Source of the DNA: JAWLHJ01 sp039587535
Lineage (GTDB): Bacteria; Gemmatimonadota; Gemmatimonadetes; Longimicrobiales; Gaopeijiaceae
Direction: 5' to 3'
Assembly: GCA_039587535.1 (NCBI GenBank)
Contig: JBDHIF010000007.1
Span: forward strand, 62,001-126,000
Length of the DNA: 64,000 nt
Shown here: positions 7,912-15,217 of the stretch, piece after piece
How the letters are laid out: each line of letters opens with the position of its first letter
Position numbering within the stretch: the first letter of the stretch is position 1
Translations under genes and position numbers: made by a program
Notes under the pieces: generated by a model
What the model saw: only the letters and a program-made list of their open reading frames with translations
Database searches by the model: none
Told to the model about the DNA's origin: nothing

Positions 7912-9492
7912 GTGGGCACCCTGACGAGATCCATCGCACTCCTGGCGGCCGGCGCCTTTCTGACGCCGATCGGGGCATCCGGTCAGGCGCAGGTTTCGCT
8001 GGCGTTCGAGACCGGCTCCCTCTTCACAGGTGTCGGGATCAGCACCGCATCGTACTATGACGGTGGGTCCGTGTTCGTGAACGCTTCACTGGGGACCTAC
8101 TACGGCACCCGGTACCGTCCCCGCCACGGATTCTATTCGTCCAGCTACCATTACACCCCGGTGGTTCGAACCTATGTGAGCAGCTCCAGCTGCTGGGACT
8201 CGTACTGGGACAGCTACTGGGATCCCTACGGTGGGTGGTACGTCGACTGCGTCGTCCACGGTCCTTATGCGTACAACTCCTACAGGGCCCGCAGCTGGCG
8301 GTGGCGCTGGGGCATCTGGGGTTCCTACACGATCTACAGGTCGCCCCGATACGCGTACGTCCATCGTCCGTACATCGATCCTTGGGCCCCCTACTGGGTG
8401 TCCGATCCGTGGAACAGCTACTGGACCGGATACCGTGACGGATACGTCGACGGCCGCTGGTCCCGATGGTACGCTCCGCGCTCCGTCCGGAGGATCTACG
8501 CGTACGGAGGACGGACTGGTGTAGCCACCTACCGGCCCTCTCCGTTGTCTCGGTCCACACGGTACAAGGAGGATCCAGGATACCGCGCCTCGACGCGCAC
8601 CGCTGTGCGGCGCACGGCTAACGCGACGGCGAGTCCGACGACGACGCGAATCGCCCAGGACCGGACAGCGACCCCCGCATCCCGGCCTTCGGGGCGGATC
8701 GCACCGGCCAGCCGGGCGAGCGATGTCCGGCGTGGTGGCGCAACGGCTCCGTCCAGTTCAGGGGCAAGGGTGGCGCCGACCCGGGGCCGGACCGGGTCCA
8801 CCGCTCGCCCATCGGGTCGGATCATCACGCCTGGCGAGCGGGAACGGTCGTCGGACCGCGTGGCGCCCAACGGGGGCACGGGATCCGTGGCTCCGCGGGC
8901 GACGCCTTCGACGCGATCCAGCGATCGCCCCTCCAGCCGACTCGCCCCGACGCGTACGCCTACCCAGCCTCGTGCCGGGGCAGCTGCCTCGGGACGGGAC
9001 CGGCCGTCCAGCAGGCTGGGCCCGCAGAATGCGCCGGATACGCGGCGTCCGAGCATGACGCCGCGCTCCGATGGTCGTGCGACGCCATCGACGGCGCCGC
9101 GGGCATCGAGAGGTACTCCGACGGTACGGCCGGAGCCTCGCTCCACGCCGAGGGTGCGTTCCACGCCATCCCAGCGCTCTGGCGCGGGGGCACGGCCGAC
9201 CCCGTCTTCTCAGCCGGAGCGAGCGGCACCTTCAAGAGCCCCGGTCCGGACCGAAGGTGCTCGACCCAGTGTGACGCGCAGGGCGCCGGGGGCGCGTTCC
9301 AGCGGCGGCGCACGGCCGACGAGGGCCGAGCCGAGCACCAGGTCGGCGCCGCGGAGTCGGGCGCCCAGCGCGCGGCCGGCACCGTCGAGCCGGGGTCCTA
9401 GCGCCCGGCCGGCACCGTCAAGCGGGTCGCGGGGTAGCGCGCCGTCTTCGCGCCGGCCGAACCGGCGCCCCGGCGGAAGCGGAGGCGGCTGA
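7912..9492 (+). CDS. Secreted low-complexity protein, Trp/Tyr-rich then Arg/Pro/Ser/Ala-rich
   Basis: 526 residues from GTG 7912, with an AAGGAGG site five bases upstream. Residues 1-25 form a signal peptide ending near GASGQA. Residues about 30-205 are extremely rich in Tyr, Trp, Ser and Gly (for example SSSCWDSYWDSYWDPYGGWY), with two cysteines. Residues about 205-526 are a disordered, strongly basic tail of Arg, Pro, Ser, Ala and Thr with short imperfect repeats (APSARPAPSSRGPSARPAPS near the end). No enzyme motif is visible. The build suggests an exported structural or surface protein whose tail binds an anionic partner such as glycan or nucleic acid. That is inference. Confidence 0.8.
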   Translation: MGTLTRSIALLAAGAFLTPIGASGQAQVSLAFETGSLFTGVGISTASYYDGGSVFVNASLGTYYGTRYRPRHGFYSSSYHYTPVVRTYVSSSSCWDSYWDSYWDPYGGWYVDCVVHGPYAYNSYRARSWRWRWGIWGSYTIYRSPRYAYVHRPYIDPWAPYWVSDPWNSYWTGYRDGYVDGRWSRWYAPRSVRRIYAYGGRTGVATYRPSPLSRSTRYKEDPGYRASTRTAVRRTANATASPTTTRIAQDRTATPASRPSGRIAPASRASDVRRGGATAPSSSGARVAPTRGRTGSTARPSGRIITPGERERSSDRVAPNGGTGSVAPRATPSTRSSDRPSSRLAPTRTPTQPRAGAAASGRDRPSSRLGPQNAPDTRRPSMTPRSDGRATPSTAPRASRGTPTVRPEPRSTPRVRSTPSQRSGAGARPTPSSQPERAAPSRAPVRTEGARPSVTRRAPGARSSGGARPTRAEPSTRSAPRSRAPSARPAPSSRGPSARPAPSSGSRGSAPSSRRPNRRPGGSGGG

Positions 9493-9615
9493 GTCCACGT
9501 CGATTCGAGCATCTCGGCCCGGTCCTTGTCACGTTTTGACGGGGGCCGGGCCTCGTCGCATGTTGGGTCGTCCAAGGCACCCAGTTAGCGCAAAGGGCCG
9601 ACGGAGGTCTCGTCC

Positions 9616-9795
9616 ATGTTCGAAAAGAGAGCCGGCCAACGCCGCAGCGGCGAGGATCGGAGGTCGGTCGGTGATCGGCGCCGGGTGGGCGAGCGACGGC
9701 GGAGCATCCTCGGCGCGAGGGGTGACCGACGTCTTCGGGCGGACCGCCGGGCCAGCGAGCGCCGTTCCGGTCGAGACCGCCGCGAGAGCGCCTGA
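9616..9795 (+). CDS. Small Arg-rich protein with DRR/ERR repeats
   Basis: A 59-codon frame starts at ATG 9616 with a GGAGG site nine bases upstream (9603-9607). The product is built from a short repeat: GEDRRSVGDRRRVGERRR and then GDRRLRADRRASERRSGRDRR. Arginine pairs recur every six to seven residues, each usually preceded by Asp or Glu. The regular spacing and the good ribosome-binding site argue for a real gene. Charge pattern and size suggest an amphipathic helix or nucleic-acid-binding peptide; function unknown. It occupies most of the 330-base gap after the secreted low-complexity protein gene; the rest of that gap shows nothing I recognise. Confidence 0.5.
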   Translation: MFEKRAGQRRSGEDRRSVGDRRRVGERRRSILGARGDRRLRADRRASERRSGRDRRESA

Positions 9796-9822
9796 CGCCG
9801 GTTCGGCGGCTGATGGCTCGCC

Positions 9823-10044
9823 TCAGAGAATCCCCAGGATCCGCAGGGCAGCCCAGACCAGGATCGAACCGAGGGTCGTGGCCGTGGCGATCATTGTCAC
9901 GAGCTGCTCCGAGAACAGCCGCCGAACGAGTGTGGCGTCGTCCGAGAAGATCTTACGGACACTGTCCATGATCAGTACGCCGACGACGAAGCCCGGAACG
10001 ACGATCCACAGGGTTTGCACCACCGCGCCGAATGTGCCCCCCAC
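9823..10044 (-). CDS. Small two-helix membrane protein
   Basis: 73 residues with two hydrophobic helices (about residues 5-27 and 48-70) joined by a charged loop (DSVRKIFSDDATLVRRLF). The GTG start follows a GAGGGGGG stretch, and the gene lies 10 bases after the oxidoreductase gene, so it is probably its co-transcribed partner. No family recognised. The helical hairpin build is clear, but the case that it is expressed rests on spacing and composition only. Confidence 0.5.
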   Translation of the reverse strand: MGGTFGAVVQTLWIVVPGFVVGVLIMDSVRKIFSDDATLVRRLFSEQLVTMIATATTLGSILVWAALRILGIL

Positions 10045-10054
10045 ACGACCCCCC

Positions 10055-11200
10055 TCAGAAGATGTTTGCTTCGCGTGTCACACCGGCTTCGAAGCGAGCG
10101 TGCCTGAAGTGCGCTACGTCCAGCGTGTGGCTGGTCCCATCTGCCACGATCTCCGAGATCGCAAGACCCGCGGCCGGAGCGTGCATGATACCGTGACCGG
10201 AGAAGCCACACACGTCGATCCACGTCTCGTGTCCCGGATGCACGCCGATGATGGGGCTGTGATCAGGTGACACCTCGTAGAAACCCCACCAGCTCGCTTT
10301 CCGGTCGATACCGAGATCCGCCCACCATGGGAAACGCTCGACGCCGCTCATCAGGACGTGCTCCATCCAGTCCCAATCCATCCCTTCTATGAACCCGGGC
10401 TCCTGGTCCAGCTTGTCCAGCCCCAACAGTACACGATCCCCCTCCGACCGGAGGTAGGTCCCCGTGGCGAGATCCACCGTCAACGGGTATGTGCGGTCAT
10501 CCTCGATGGGCGCGCTGCAGAAGATCTGAATCCTCTTCGGCACGACCGGTACCTCGAGTCCGGCGAGCTCCGCCACGATTCCGGCCCAGGCTCCTGCGGC
10601 GTTCACGACCCGACCTGCGGAGAATCTCCCCGCGGGCGTGGAGAGGCTCCATCCGCCCCCCTGCTCTCTCGAGATCCCCTGAACCGGGGTCCGGAACTCG
10701 AACGCCGCCCCTTCGGAGCGAGCCATGGACACCCAGGCGTTCGTGACCATATGAGGGTCGATGACCCCGTCCCACGGTCCATAGGTCGCGCCTGCCAGGC
10801 CTTTCGTCTCGTACGGGACGTACCTAAGCCCCTCCTCGGGTGTGAGCACCTCCACAGGCGCTCCGGCGGCGTGCTGGAGGTCGACAGACTCCAGATGGCG
10901 AGGCCAGCGATCGTCGGTGGCGAGCAGTAGATAGCCGATGGGCTGGTACCCGATGTCGAAGCCGAAGCGCTCCTCGAAGGCCCGGTAGAACGGTAGGGAG
11001 TGCATGGACAGGCGTATGTTGGGCGTCGTCGTGAACTGCACACGGACGCCGGCCGCGCTCTTCCCCGTGGATCCCATGGCGGGACTCCCCTCGGATTCCA
11101 ACACGATCACGTCGAGTCCCCGTTGGGCCAGGTGCCAGGCGCAAGAAGCTCCGATGATCCCCGATCCGACAACCACGACGTCCGCGCTTCGGGTGCTCAA
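10055..11200 (-). CDS. FAD-dependent oxidoreductase, DAO/sarcosine-oxidase-beta type
   Basis: 381 residues. The N-terminal dinucleotide-binding motif VVVGSGIIGASCAWHLAQRG binds FAD, followed by the acidic residue in VLESE and SAAGVRVQF, typical of D-amino-acid/sarcosine oxidases and dehydrogenases. The C-terminal ISPDHS-like block (YEVSPDHSPIIG) and GFSGHGIMHAPAAG close the flavin site. The family oxidises amines or N-methyl amino acids. It diverges from an alanine-glyoxylate-aminotransferase-like gene, and together they could degrade a small amino compound. The substrate is not readable. Confidence 0.88.
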   Translation of the reverse strand: MSTRSADVVVVGSGIIGASCAWHLAQRGLDVIVLESEGSPAMGSTGKSAAGVRVQFTTTPNIRLSMHSLPFYRAFEERFGFDIGYQPIGYLLLATDDRWPRHLESVDLQHAAGAPVEVLTPEEGLRYVPYETKGLAGATYGPWDGVIDPHMVTNAWVSMARSEGAAFEFRTPVQGISREQGGGWSLSTPAGRFSAGRVVNAAGAWAGIVAELAGLEVPVVPKRIQIFCSAPIEDDRTYPLTVDLATGTYLRSEGDRVLLGLDKLDQEPGFIEGMDWDWMEHVLMSGVERFPWWADLGIDRKASWWGFYEVSPDHSPIIGVHPGHETWIDVCGFSGHGIMHAPAAGLAISEIVADGTSHTLDVAHFRHARFEAGVTREANIF

Positions 11201-11392
11201 GGAGAGACCTCCATTCGTTCAATGTCCCAGGATGCGGAAGAGGCTTCTGGACGACGCAAGAACCTAAACGGGATCCCCGCACGGGGCGATGGTCGCAGCC
11301 CCGTTGCGCGGATGCGTTGGACGCGACATCCTCCGCCGCGAGCCTTCACCCCGTCGGCGCCGTACCGGCGCCCAACAACCCAGGGAGCGTCC

Positions 11393-12535
11393 ATGACCGA
11401 CCCGAGCCGATCCACTGATCCCGACGGCCTCCTCGAGTACTCCGTCGTCTACACGGACCGGGCTTTGAACCATATGTCGGAGGGTTTCCAGCACGTCATG
11501 CGTGACATCTCAGGGACCCTGGGCCAGGTGTATGCAGCCGAGGCCGTGGCCGTGGTACCCGGTGGCGGCACTTTCGGCATGGAAGCCGTCGCCCGGCAGT
11601 TCGCGACCGACCGCCGGTGCCTCGTCCTGCGGAACGGCTGGTTCAGCTTCCGCTGGTCGCAAATCTTCGAAGCCGGAGACATCCCGGCGGGGGAGACCGT
11701 GCTGACGGCTCGACCGGTCGGCGACGGTGCCCGAGCGCCTTTCGCCCCCGCGGCCCTCGAAGAAGTCGTGGACACCATCCGGCGCGAGCGCCCGGACGTG
11801 GTCTTTGCGCCGCACGTCGAGACCTCAGCCGGGATGATCCTGCCCGACGACTACCTCCGCGCGGTGGCCGACGCCGTGCGCTCGGTTGGGGGGCTTTTCG
11901 TCCTCGACTGCATCGCCTCGGGAACGGTCTGGGTGGACATGGCGGCGACCGGCGTCGACGTGCTCGTCAGCGCCCCTCAGAAGGGTTGGAGCGGTCCGCC
12001 GTGCGCGGGACTCGTGATGATGGGAGCGAGGGCCGTCGAGCGGTTACAGGAGACCGAGAGCACCAGCTTTACGTGTGACCTCCGCCGGTGGCGGGAGATC
12101 ATGCAGGCGTACGAGGCGGGCGGGCATGCCTACCACGCGACCATGCCCACCGAAGCACTGAGGACGTTTCGGGACGTCATGAAGGAGACCGTAGATCACG
12201 GCGTGGACGAGGTGTGCGATCGCCAGTTCGAGCTGGGGCGCAGGATCCGGGAGGCCCTCGAGCAGCACGGATTTCCCAGCGTTGCTGCCGAAGGATTCAA
12301 GGCGCCAGGCGTGGTGGTGAGCTACACCGATGATCCCGAAGTGCGGAGCGGCCGGGCCTTCGCGGCGCAGGGTATGCAGATCGCCGCCGGAGTGCCGTTG
12401 CGCTGTGGAGAGCCGGACGACTTCAGCACATTTCGCATCGGGCTCTTCGGGCTGGACAAGCTCATGGATCTGAATGGGACGGTCGAGCGGTTCCGGGCGG
12501 TGCTGGAGGACGTCGTAGCGTCACGGACCCCCTGA
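11393..12535 (+). CDS. Class V aminotransferase (alanine-glyoxylate/serine-pyruvate type)
   Basis: 380 residues from ATG 11393, preceded by AGGGAG; the frame is open further upstream but that part does not resemble the family. Fold-type I class V features are PGGGTFGMEAVARQF, the aspartate contacting the PLP ring in FVLDCIASG, and the PLP lysine in VSAPQKGWSGPPCAG. The C-terminal domain ends with FRIGLFGLDKL. The family transaminates glyoxylate, pyruvate or related acids. It is divergent from the FAD oxidoreductase gene, 192 bases away, suggesting a shared catabolic role. Confidence 0.88.
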   Translation: MTDPSRSTDPDGLLEYSVVYTDRALNHMSEGFQHVMRDISGTLGQVYAAEAVAVVPGGGTFGMEAVARQFATDRRCLVLRNGWFSFRWSQIFEAGDIPAGETVLTARPVGDGARAPFAPAALEEVVDTIRRERPDVVFAPHVETSAGMILPDDYLRAVADAVRSVGGLFVLDCIASGTVWVDMAATGVDVLVSAPQKGWSGPPCAGLVMMGARAVERLQETESTSFTCDLRRWREIMQAYEAGGHAYHATMPTEALRTFRDVMKETVDHGVDEVCDRQFELGRRIREALEQHGFPSVAAEGFKAPGVVVSYTDDPEVRSGRAFAAQGMQIAAGVPLRCGEPDDFSTFRIGLFGLDKLMDLNGTVERFRAVLEDVVASRTP

Positions 12536-12539
12536 CAAA

Positions 12540-12570
12540 CGAGGGGAGCGGCTTAGCGCAGTTCCCCTCG
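12540..12570 (-). terminator. Hairpin between convergent genes, probable terminator
   Basis: The perfect 8-base arms CGAGGGGA and TCCCCTCG enclose a 15-base loop. On the minus strand the arm is followed by GTTTGTC, a weak T-run. The stem overlaps the last codons of the DUF2158-like gene and lies just after the aminotransferase stop, so it could end both transcripts. Confidence 0.5.
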
Positions 12571-12789
12571 AAAGAGGTCTCCCGTCGCCTTCAGCGCCTC
12601 CTCCCAGGCCCCGCAGACATCCATCTTCGGGGACGTGAGCTCGAGGGCAGCGACCGGGAGCTTGGCCTTCAGCGGCTCGAGCCCGCTCGGGTGAGGCCAG
12701 CGGCATGTCGCGGTACCATCCTTCACGGCGACCACCACCATCGGGTCACCTCCTCCGCACTTCATCCGAACTACGTCTCCGATCTCCAT
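12553..12789 (-). CDS. DUF2158/YodC-like small protein
   Basis: 78 residues. The first 35 (MEIGDVVRMKCGGGDPMVVV, then TCRWPH) match the YodC/DUF2158 pattern of 'GDVV.LKSGGP.M.V' followed by a C.W motif, a small beta-barrel fold of unknown function. The C-terminal half is a variable extension ending in a predicted helix. It is convergent with the aminotransferase gene and is followed by a hairpin. Role unknown. Confidence 0.75.
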   Translation of the reverse strand: MEIGDVVRMKCGGGDPMVVVAVKDGTATCRWPHPSGLEPLKAKLPVAALELTSPKMDVCGAWEEALKATGDLFRGELR

Positions 12790-12925
12790 GTGGGGCCTCC
12801 CTTAGGGCTAGAGGGTTCCCGGGAAGCTGCCTAAGAAGAGCGGACCGCACCAGTCGACTCAGGTGGCCGGTGGCGGTCTGTCGCGGCGCCACCGGACGAT
12901 GCTTCACCACGAGGCGCGGTCGCGA

Positions 12926-12993
12926 AACAGGAAACGGCCAGGCTCCGAAGAGCCTGACCATCGAATCGATCACCTAGAGGCGCCGCCCGGATT
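12926..12993. repeat. Direct repeat, upstream copy: tRNA-Cys 3' end plus terminator
   Basis: This 68-base copy matches 13161-13229 at all positions except one missing A. It contains the tRNA operon terminator hairpin (GGCCAGGCTC-CGAA-GAGCCTGACC at 12936-12959) and then 16 bases identical to the 3' end of tRNA-Cys, after which similarity stops abruptly. It looks like a remnant of a duplicated tRNA-Cys end. The 420 bases between the DUF2158-like gene and the intact tRNA hold no gene I can support; a perfect 8-base-arm hairpin lies at 13110-13132. Confidence 0.85.
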
Positions 12994-13160
12994 GAGCTCC
13001 GGTCGCCGAACGGCGATCCTCGCTCCACCCGCGGGAAGACTGCCGGGTCTTAGACAGCAGGCCGGCCGCGGGGGTCCAACCTGCGGTTCTGCGTCCCCTT
13101 CGGGTCCGCGGGGCTCGCTGGACCCGAGCCCCGAATCCGGGCGGCGCTTGACCAGCCTGC

Positions 13161-13194
13161 AACAGGAAACGGCCAGGCTCCGAAGAGCCTGACC
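13161..13194 (-). terminator. Rho-independent terminator of the tRNA-Gly/tRNA-Cys transcript
   Basis: Read on the minus strand, GGTCAGGCTC-TTCG-GAGCCTGGCC forms a ten-base stem with a UUCG loop, followed by GTTTCCTGTT. It starts about 20 bases after the tRNA-Cys 3' end. An identical hairpin is repeated at 12926-12959, giving a back-up terminator. Confidence 0.8.
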
Positions 13195-13229
13195 ATCGAA
13201 TCGATCACCTAAGAGGCGCCGCCCGGATT
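13161..13229. repeat. Direct repeat, downstream copy spanning terminator and tRNA-Cys 3' end
   Basis: 69 bases matching 12926-12993 with one extra A. Here the repeat runs on into the intact tRNA-Cys gene, so this is the original copy. The two copies are 235 bases apart. Confidence 0.85.
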
Positions 13230-13284
13230 CGAACCGGGGATAAAGGATTTGCAGTCCTCTGCCTTACCACTTGGCCACGGCGCC
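13214..13284 (-). tRNA. tRNA-Cys (GCA)
   Basis: The 71-base minus-strand sequence folds as a cloverleaf. The acceptor stem is GGCGCCG paired with CGGCGCC plus discriminator U, the anticodon loop is CTGCAAA with anticodon GCA, and the T arm contains GGTTCGAATCC. CCA is not encoded. It lies 50 bases after tRNA-Gly and probably shares its transcript. Confidence 0.96.
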
Positions 13285-13334
13285 AAACGCGAAGGGAGCG
13301 GACAGCCTTGGCTGCCGCCCCCTTCGCTGCACAG

Positions 13335-13407
13335 AGCGGGAAACCGGACTCGAACCGGCGACCCCAACCTTGGCAAGGTTGTGCTCTACCAACTGAGCTA
13401 TTCCCGC
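13335..13407 (-). tRNA. tRNA-Gly (GCC)
   Basis: The 73-base minus-strand sequence has the acceptor stem GCGGGAA paired with TTCCCGC, D arm AGCTCAGTTGGTAGAGC, anticodon loop TTGCCAA with anticodon GCC, and T arm GGTTCGAGTCC. The discriminator is U and CCA is not encoded. It is first in the pair with tRNA-Cys. Confidence 0.96.
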
Positions 13408-13426
13408 GGTGTGTACAGCGGGTTAC

Positions 13427-13455
13427 AAGCTAGAATAAGGCCGGAGACCGGTCAA
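13427..13455 (-). promoter_or_regulatory. Sigma-70-like promoter of the tRNA pair
   Basis: On the minus strand a TTGACC box is followed after 17 bases by TAGCTT. The expected start falls about 12 bases before the tRNA-Gly 5' end. The -35 box is good and the -10 box is weak. Confidence 0.45.
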
Positions 13456-13608
13456 TGTGCGGTCGAGCGCGGGACTCAGGCGAATCCGACGGCGTACCTA
13501 TGCGACCGGACAGGCCTTACCTTCTCCTCTAATCGCGCTTGGGGGCGCCGGTCCGTCGCGTGGGCGGCGGTGGCCTCCGGAGCCCACTTCGGGCTCGATT
13601 CCCACGCC

Positions 13609-15192
13609 ATGCCACATCCCTCCGCCTCTTCGCCCATGCAAAGGTCCGTCCGGCTGCGCTCCTCCTCGGTGGTGATGGGTGTACTCACGTTGATGGCGCT
13701 CGCCCCGGTGGGATCCGCGGGCCAGCTCCTGGACGACAGACTGCTGCCCGCGGGGGTCGTCCGAGTCTCGGCCTGGCCAGCTTTTTCCACCTGGGATGCC
13801 CGATTCGGCGACACCTCCGGCACATCCTCGGGGCGGATCGCCTTGGGCTCCGTCCTCGAGAAGCCCGACGCGTTGGCCCTTTTTCCCGGCAACGAAGCCT
13901 GGGCGGAAGATCTGAGAGCGCTCTCCGGGAATCCGGGCTACACGCCGGTCCTTGGGCCGACCACCGGCAGAGTCACCCAGGATGTGACGCGCATCGACCT
14001 CGGCCTGGACGTCGGAATCACCGCCTGGTGGAGCGTCGGTGTGACCGTTCCTCGGGCCAAGAACCGCACCGCAGTTTCACTCGTGTTCAGCCCCGACACG
14101 ATTGCCAGCGACCTCGGCGTCTCACCGGCCGTGGAGCAGTCCGGTGCCGTGGATGCGTTCGTGCTCGAGTTGGGGAACCGAGCCACGTCTGCGCGGCTTT
14201 GGGCTGACGGCCTCTGCGACGCCCAAGACGCGGGATGCGCTGCTGCCAGGACTTTGGCGGATGAGGTGGAGCTGCTGGCGGATCGCTTCGGGGCGGCCTA
14301 CGCGAGTATGCCTTTCTTCCCCCTGGCCGAGTCGGCCATCGGTGCGGCCCTGGAGGCGCGTGTGGCCTCGGTGGACGCAGATCTCCAAGCCGCCGGCTTC
14401 CAGGCGCTGACTGCTCCGTTGGTACTCGGCGAGGCGCGCCCGTCGGAGACTGACCTGGCTTCGCTCCCGACCCGGTTCAGTGCGCTGGGGTATGCCGCTC
14501 CGCTAGGGAGCCAAACGCCCCTTTGGGGGGTGGGCGATCTCGAGGTGAGGACCCTCCTTCGGCTCCTCCGACTCGGCGACCGGGGAGGCGAGGTGCCGCC
14601 CTGGACCGTGGACATCCTCGGCGGCGCGGTCGTGCGGCTCGGTACCGGGAGCGCTCCCGATCCGGACATTCCGCTCGCCCTCGGCACCGGTGACGGCCAG
14701 ACGGACGTGGAGATCCGGCTGGCGGGCCACGGCACGGTCGGGGGGCGTCTCTCCGTCCGTGCTGGTGGCCTCTACGGATGGCAGGCATCGCGGACCCTCG
14801 TGCGACGGGTACCTGGCGAGGACGCCCTGCTCGTTCCTGCGGTCAACCGTGTGGTCGGCGAGTGGCGGCCGGGCAATTACTGGGGCGTAGAGATCGAGCC
14901 GGGGCTCCTGCTCGCGAGAGAGCTCACCCTAAGTGGGTCGTATCGGATGTGGCGACGGGGAGCGGACGCGTTCGTGCCCGAGGCCGGATCTGCCCTAGCT
15001 GGCCGGGGGGCCTCGTCCCATGCCCTGGGTGCTGGCCTGGAGTATGACGTCAGCGCCTCGGGGGCCACCGGCGTCCCCATGCGCCTCCGTTTACGGTGGC
15101 TCCGGACCGTGACCGGTGGGGGCGGAGCGCCGGCGATGACGCGTGTCGAGCTCGCGGCTGAGCTCTTCAGGAGAATATGGGGTGGCCGCTGA
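13609..15192 (+). CDS. Exported protein of unknown function, possibly outer-membrane
   Basis: 527 residues from ATG 13609; ATG 13636 is an equally possible start, and the frame upstream is only the shadow of the tRNA genes. A signal peptide (hydrophobic VVMGVLTLMALAPVGSAGQ) leads into a protein with alternating hydrophobic/polar stretches, many Gly and short beta-like segments. The last third (RLAGHGTVGGRLSVRAGGLY through LRLRWLRTV) resembles membrane-facing beta strands, though the C terminus is not a classic barrel signal. No domain recognised. Placement in the outer membrane is inference. Confidence 0.7.
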   Translation: MPHPSASSPMQRSVRLRSSSVVMGVLTLMALAPVGSAGQLLDDRLLPAGVVRVSAWPAFSTWDARFGDTSGTSSGRIALGSVLEKPDALALFPGNEAWAEDLRALSGNPGYTPVLGPTTGRVTQDVTRIDLGLDVGITAWWSVGVTVPRAKNRTAVSLVFSPDTIASDLGVSPAVEQSGAVDAFVLELGNRATSARLWADGLCDAQDAGCAAARTLADEVELLADRFGAAYASMPFFPLAESAIGAALEARVASVDADLQAAGFQALTAPLVLGEARPSETDLASLPTRFSALGYAAPLGSQTPLWGVGDLEVRTLLRLLRLGDRGGEVPPWTVDILGGAVVRLGTGSAPDPDIPLALGTGDGQTDVEIRLAGHGTVGGRLSVRAGGLYGWQASRTLVRRVPGEDALLVPAVNRVVGEWRPGNYWGVEIEPGLLLARELTLSGSYRMWRRGADAFVPEAGSALAGRGASSHALGAGLEYDVSASGATGVPMRLRLRWLRTVTGGGGAPAMTRVELAAELFRRIWGGR

Positions 15193-15217
15193 GCCAACCG
15201 ATGCAGGGAAGCGGTCG

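Noticed and set aside
12994..13160. A second degenerate tRNA between the two repeats
   Set aside because: Only the last 16 bases of tRNA-Cys are repeated; the rest shows hairpins but no cloverleaf.
12926..13229. Integrated mobile element at tRNA-Cys
   Set aside because: No integrase, transposase or cargo gene is present; only the repeat supports it, so it is kept as a finding and not as an element.
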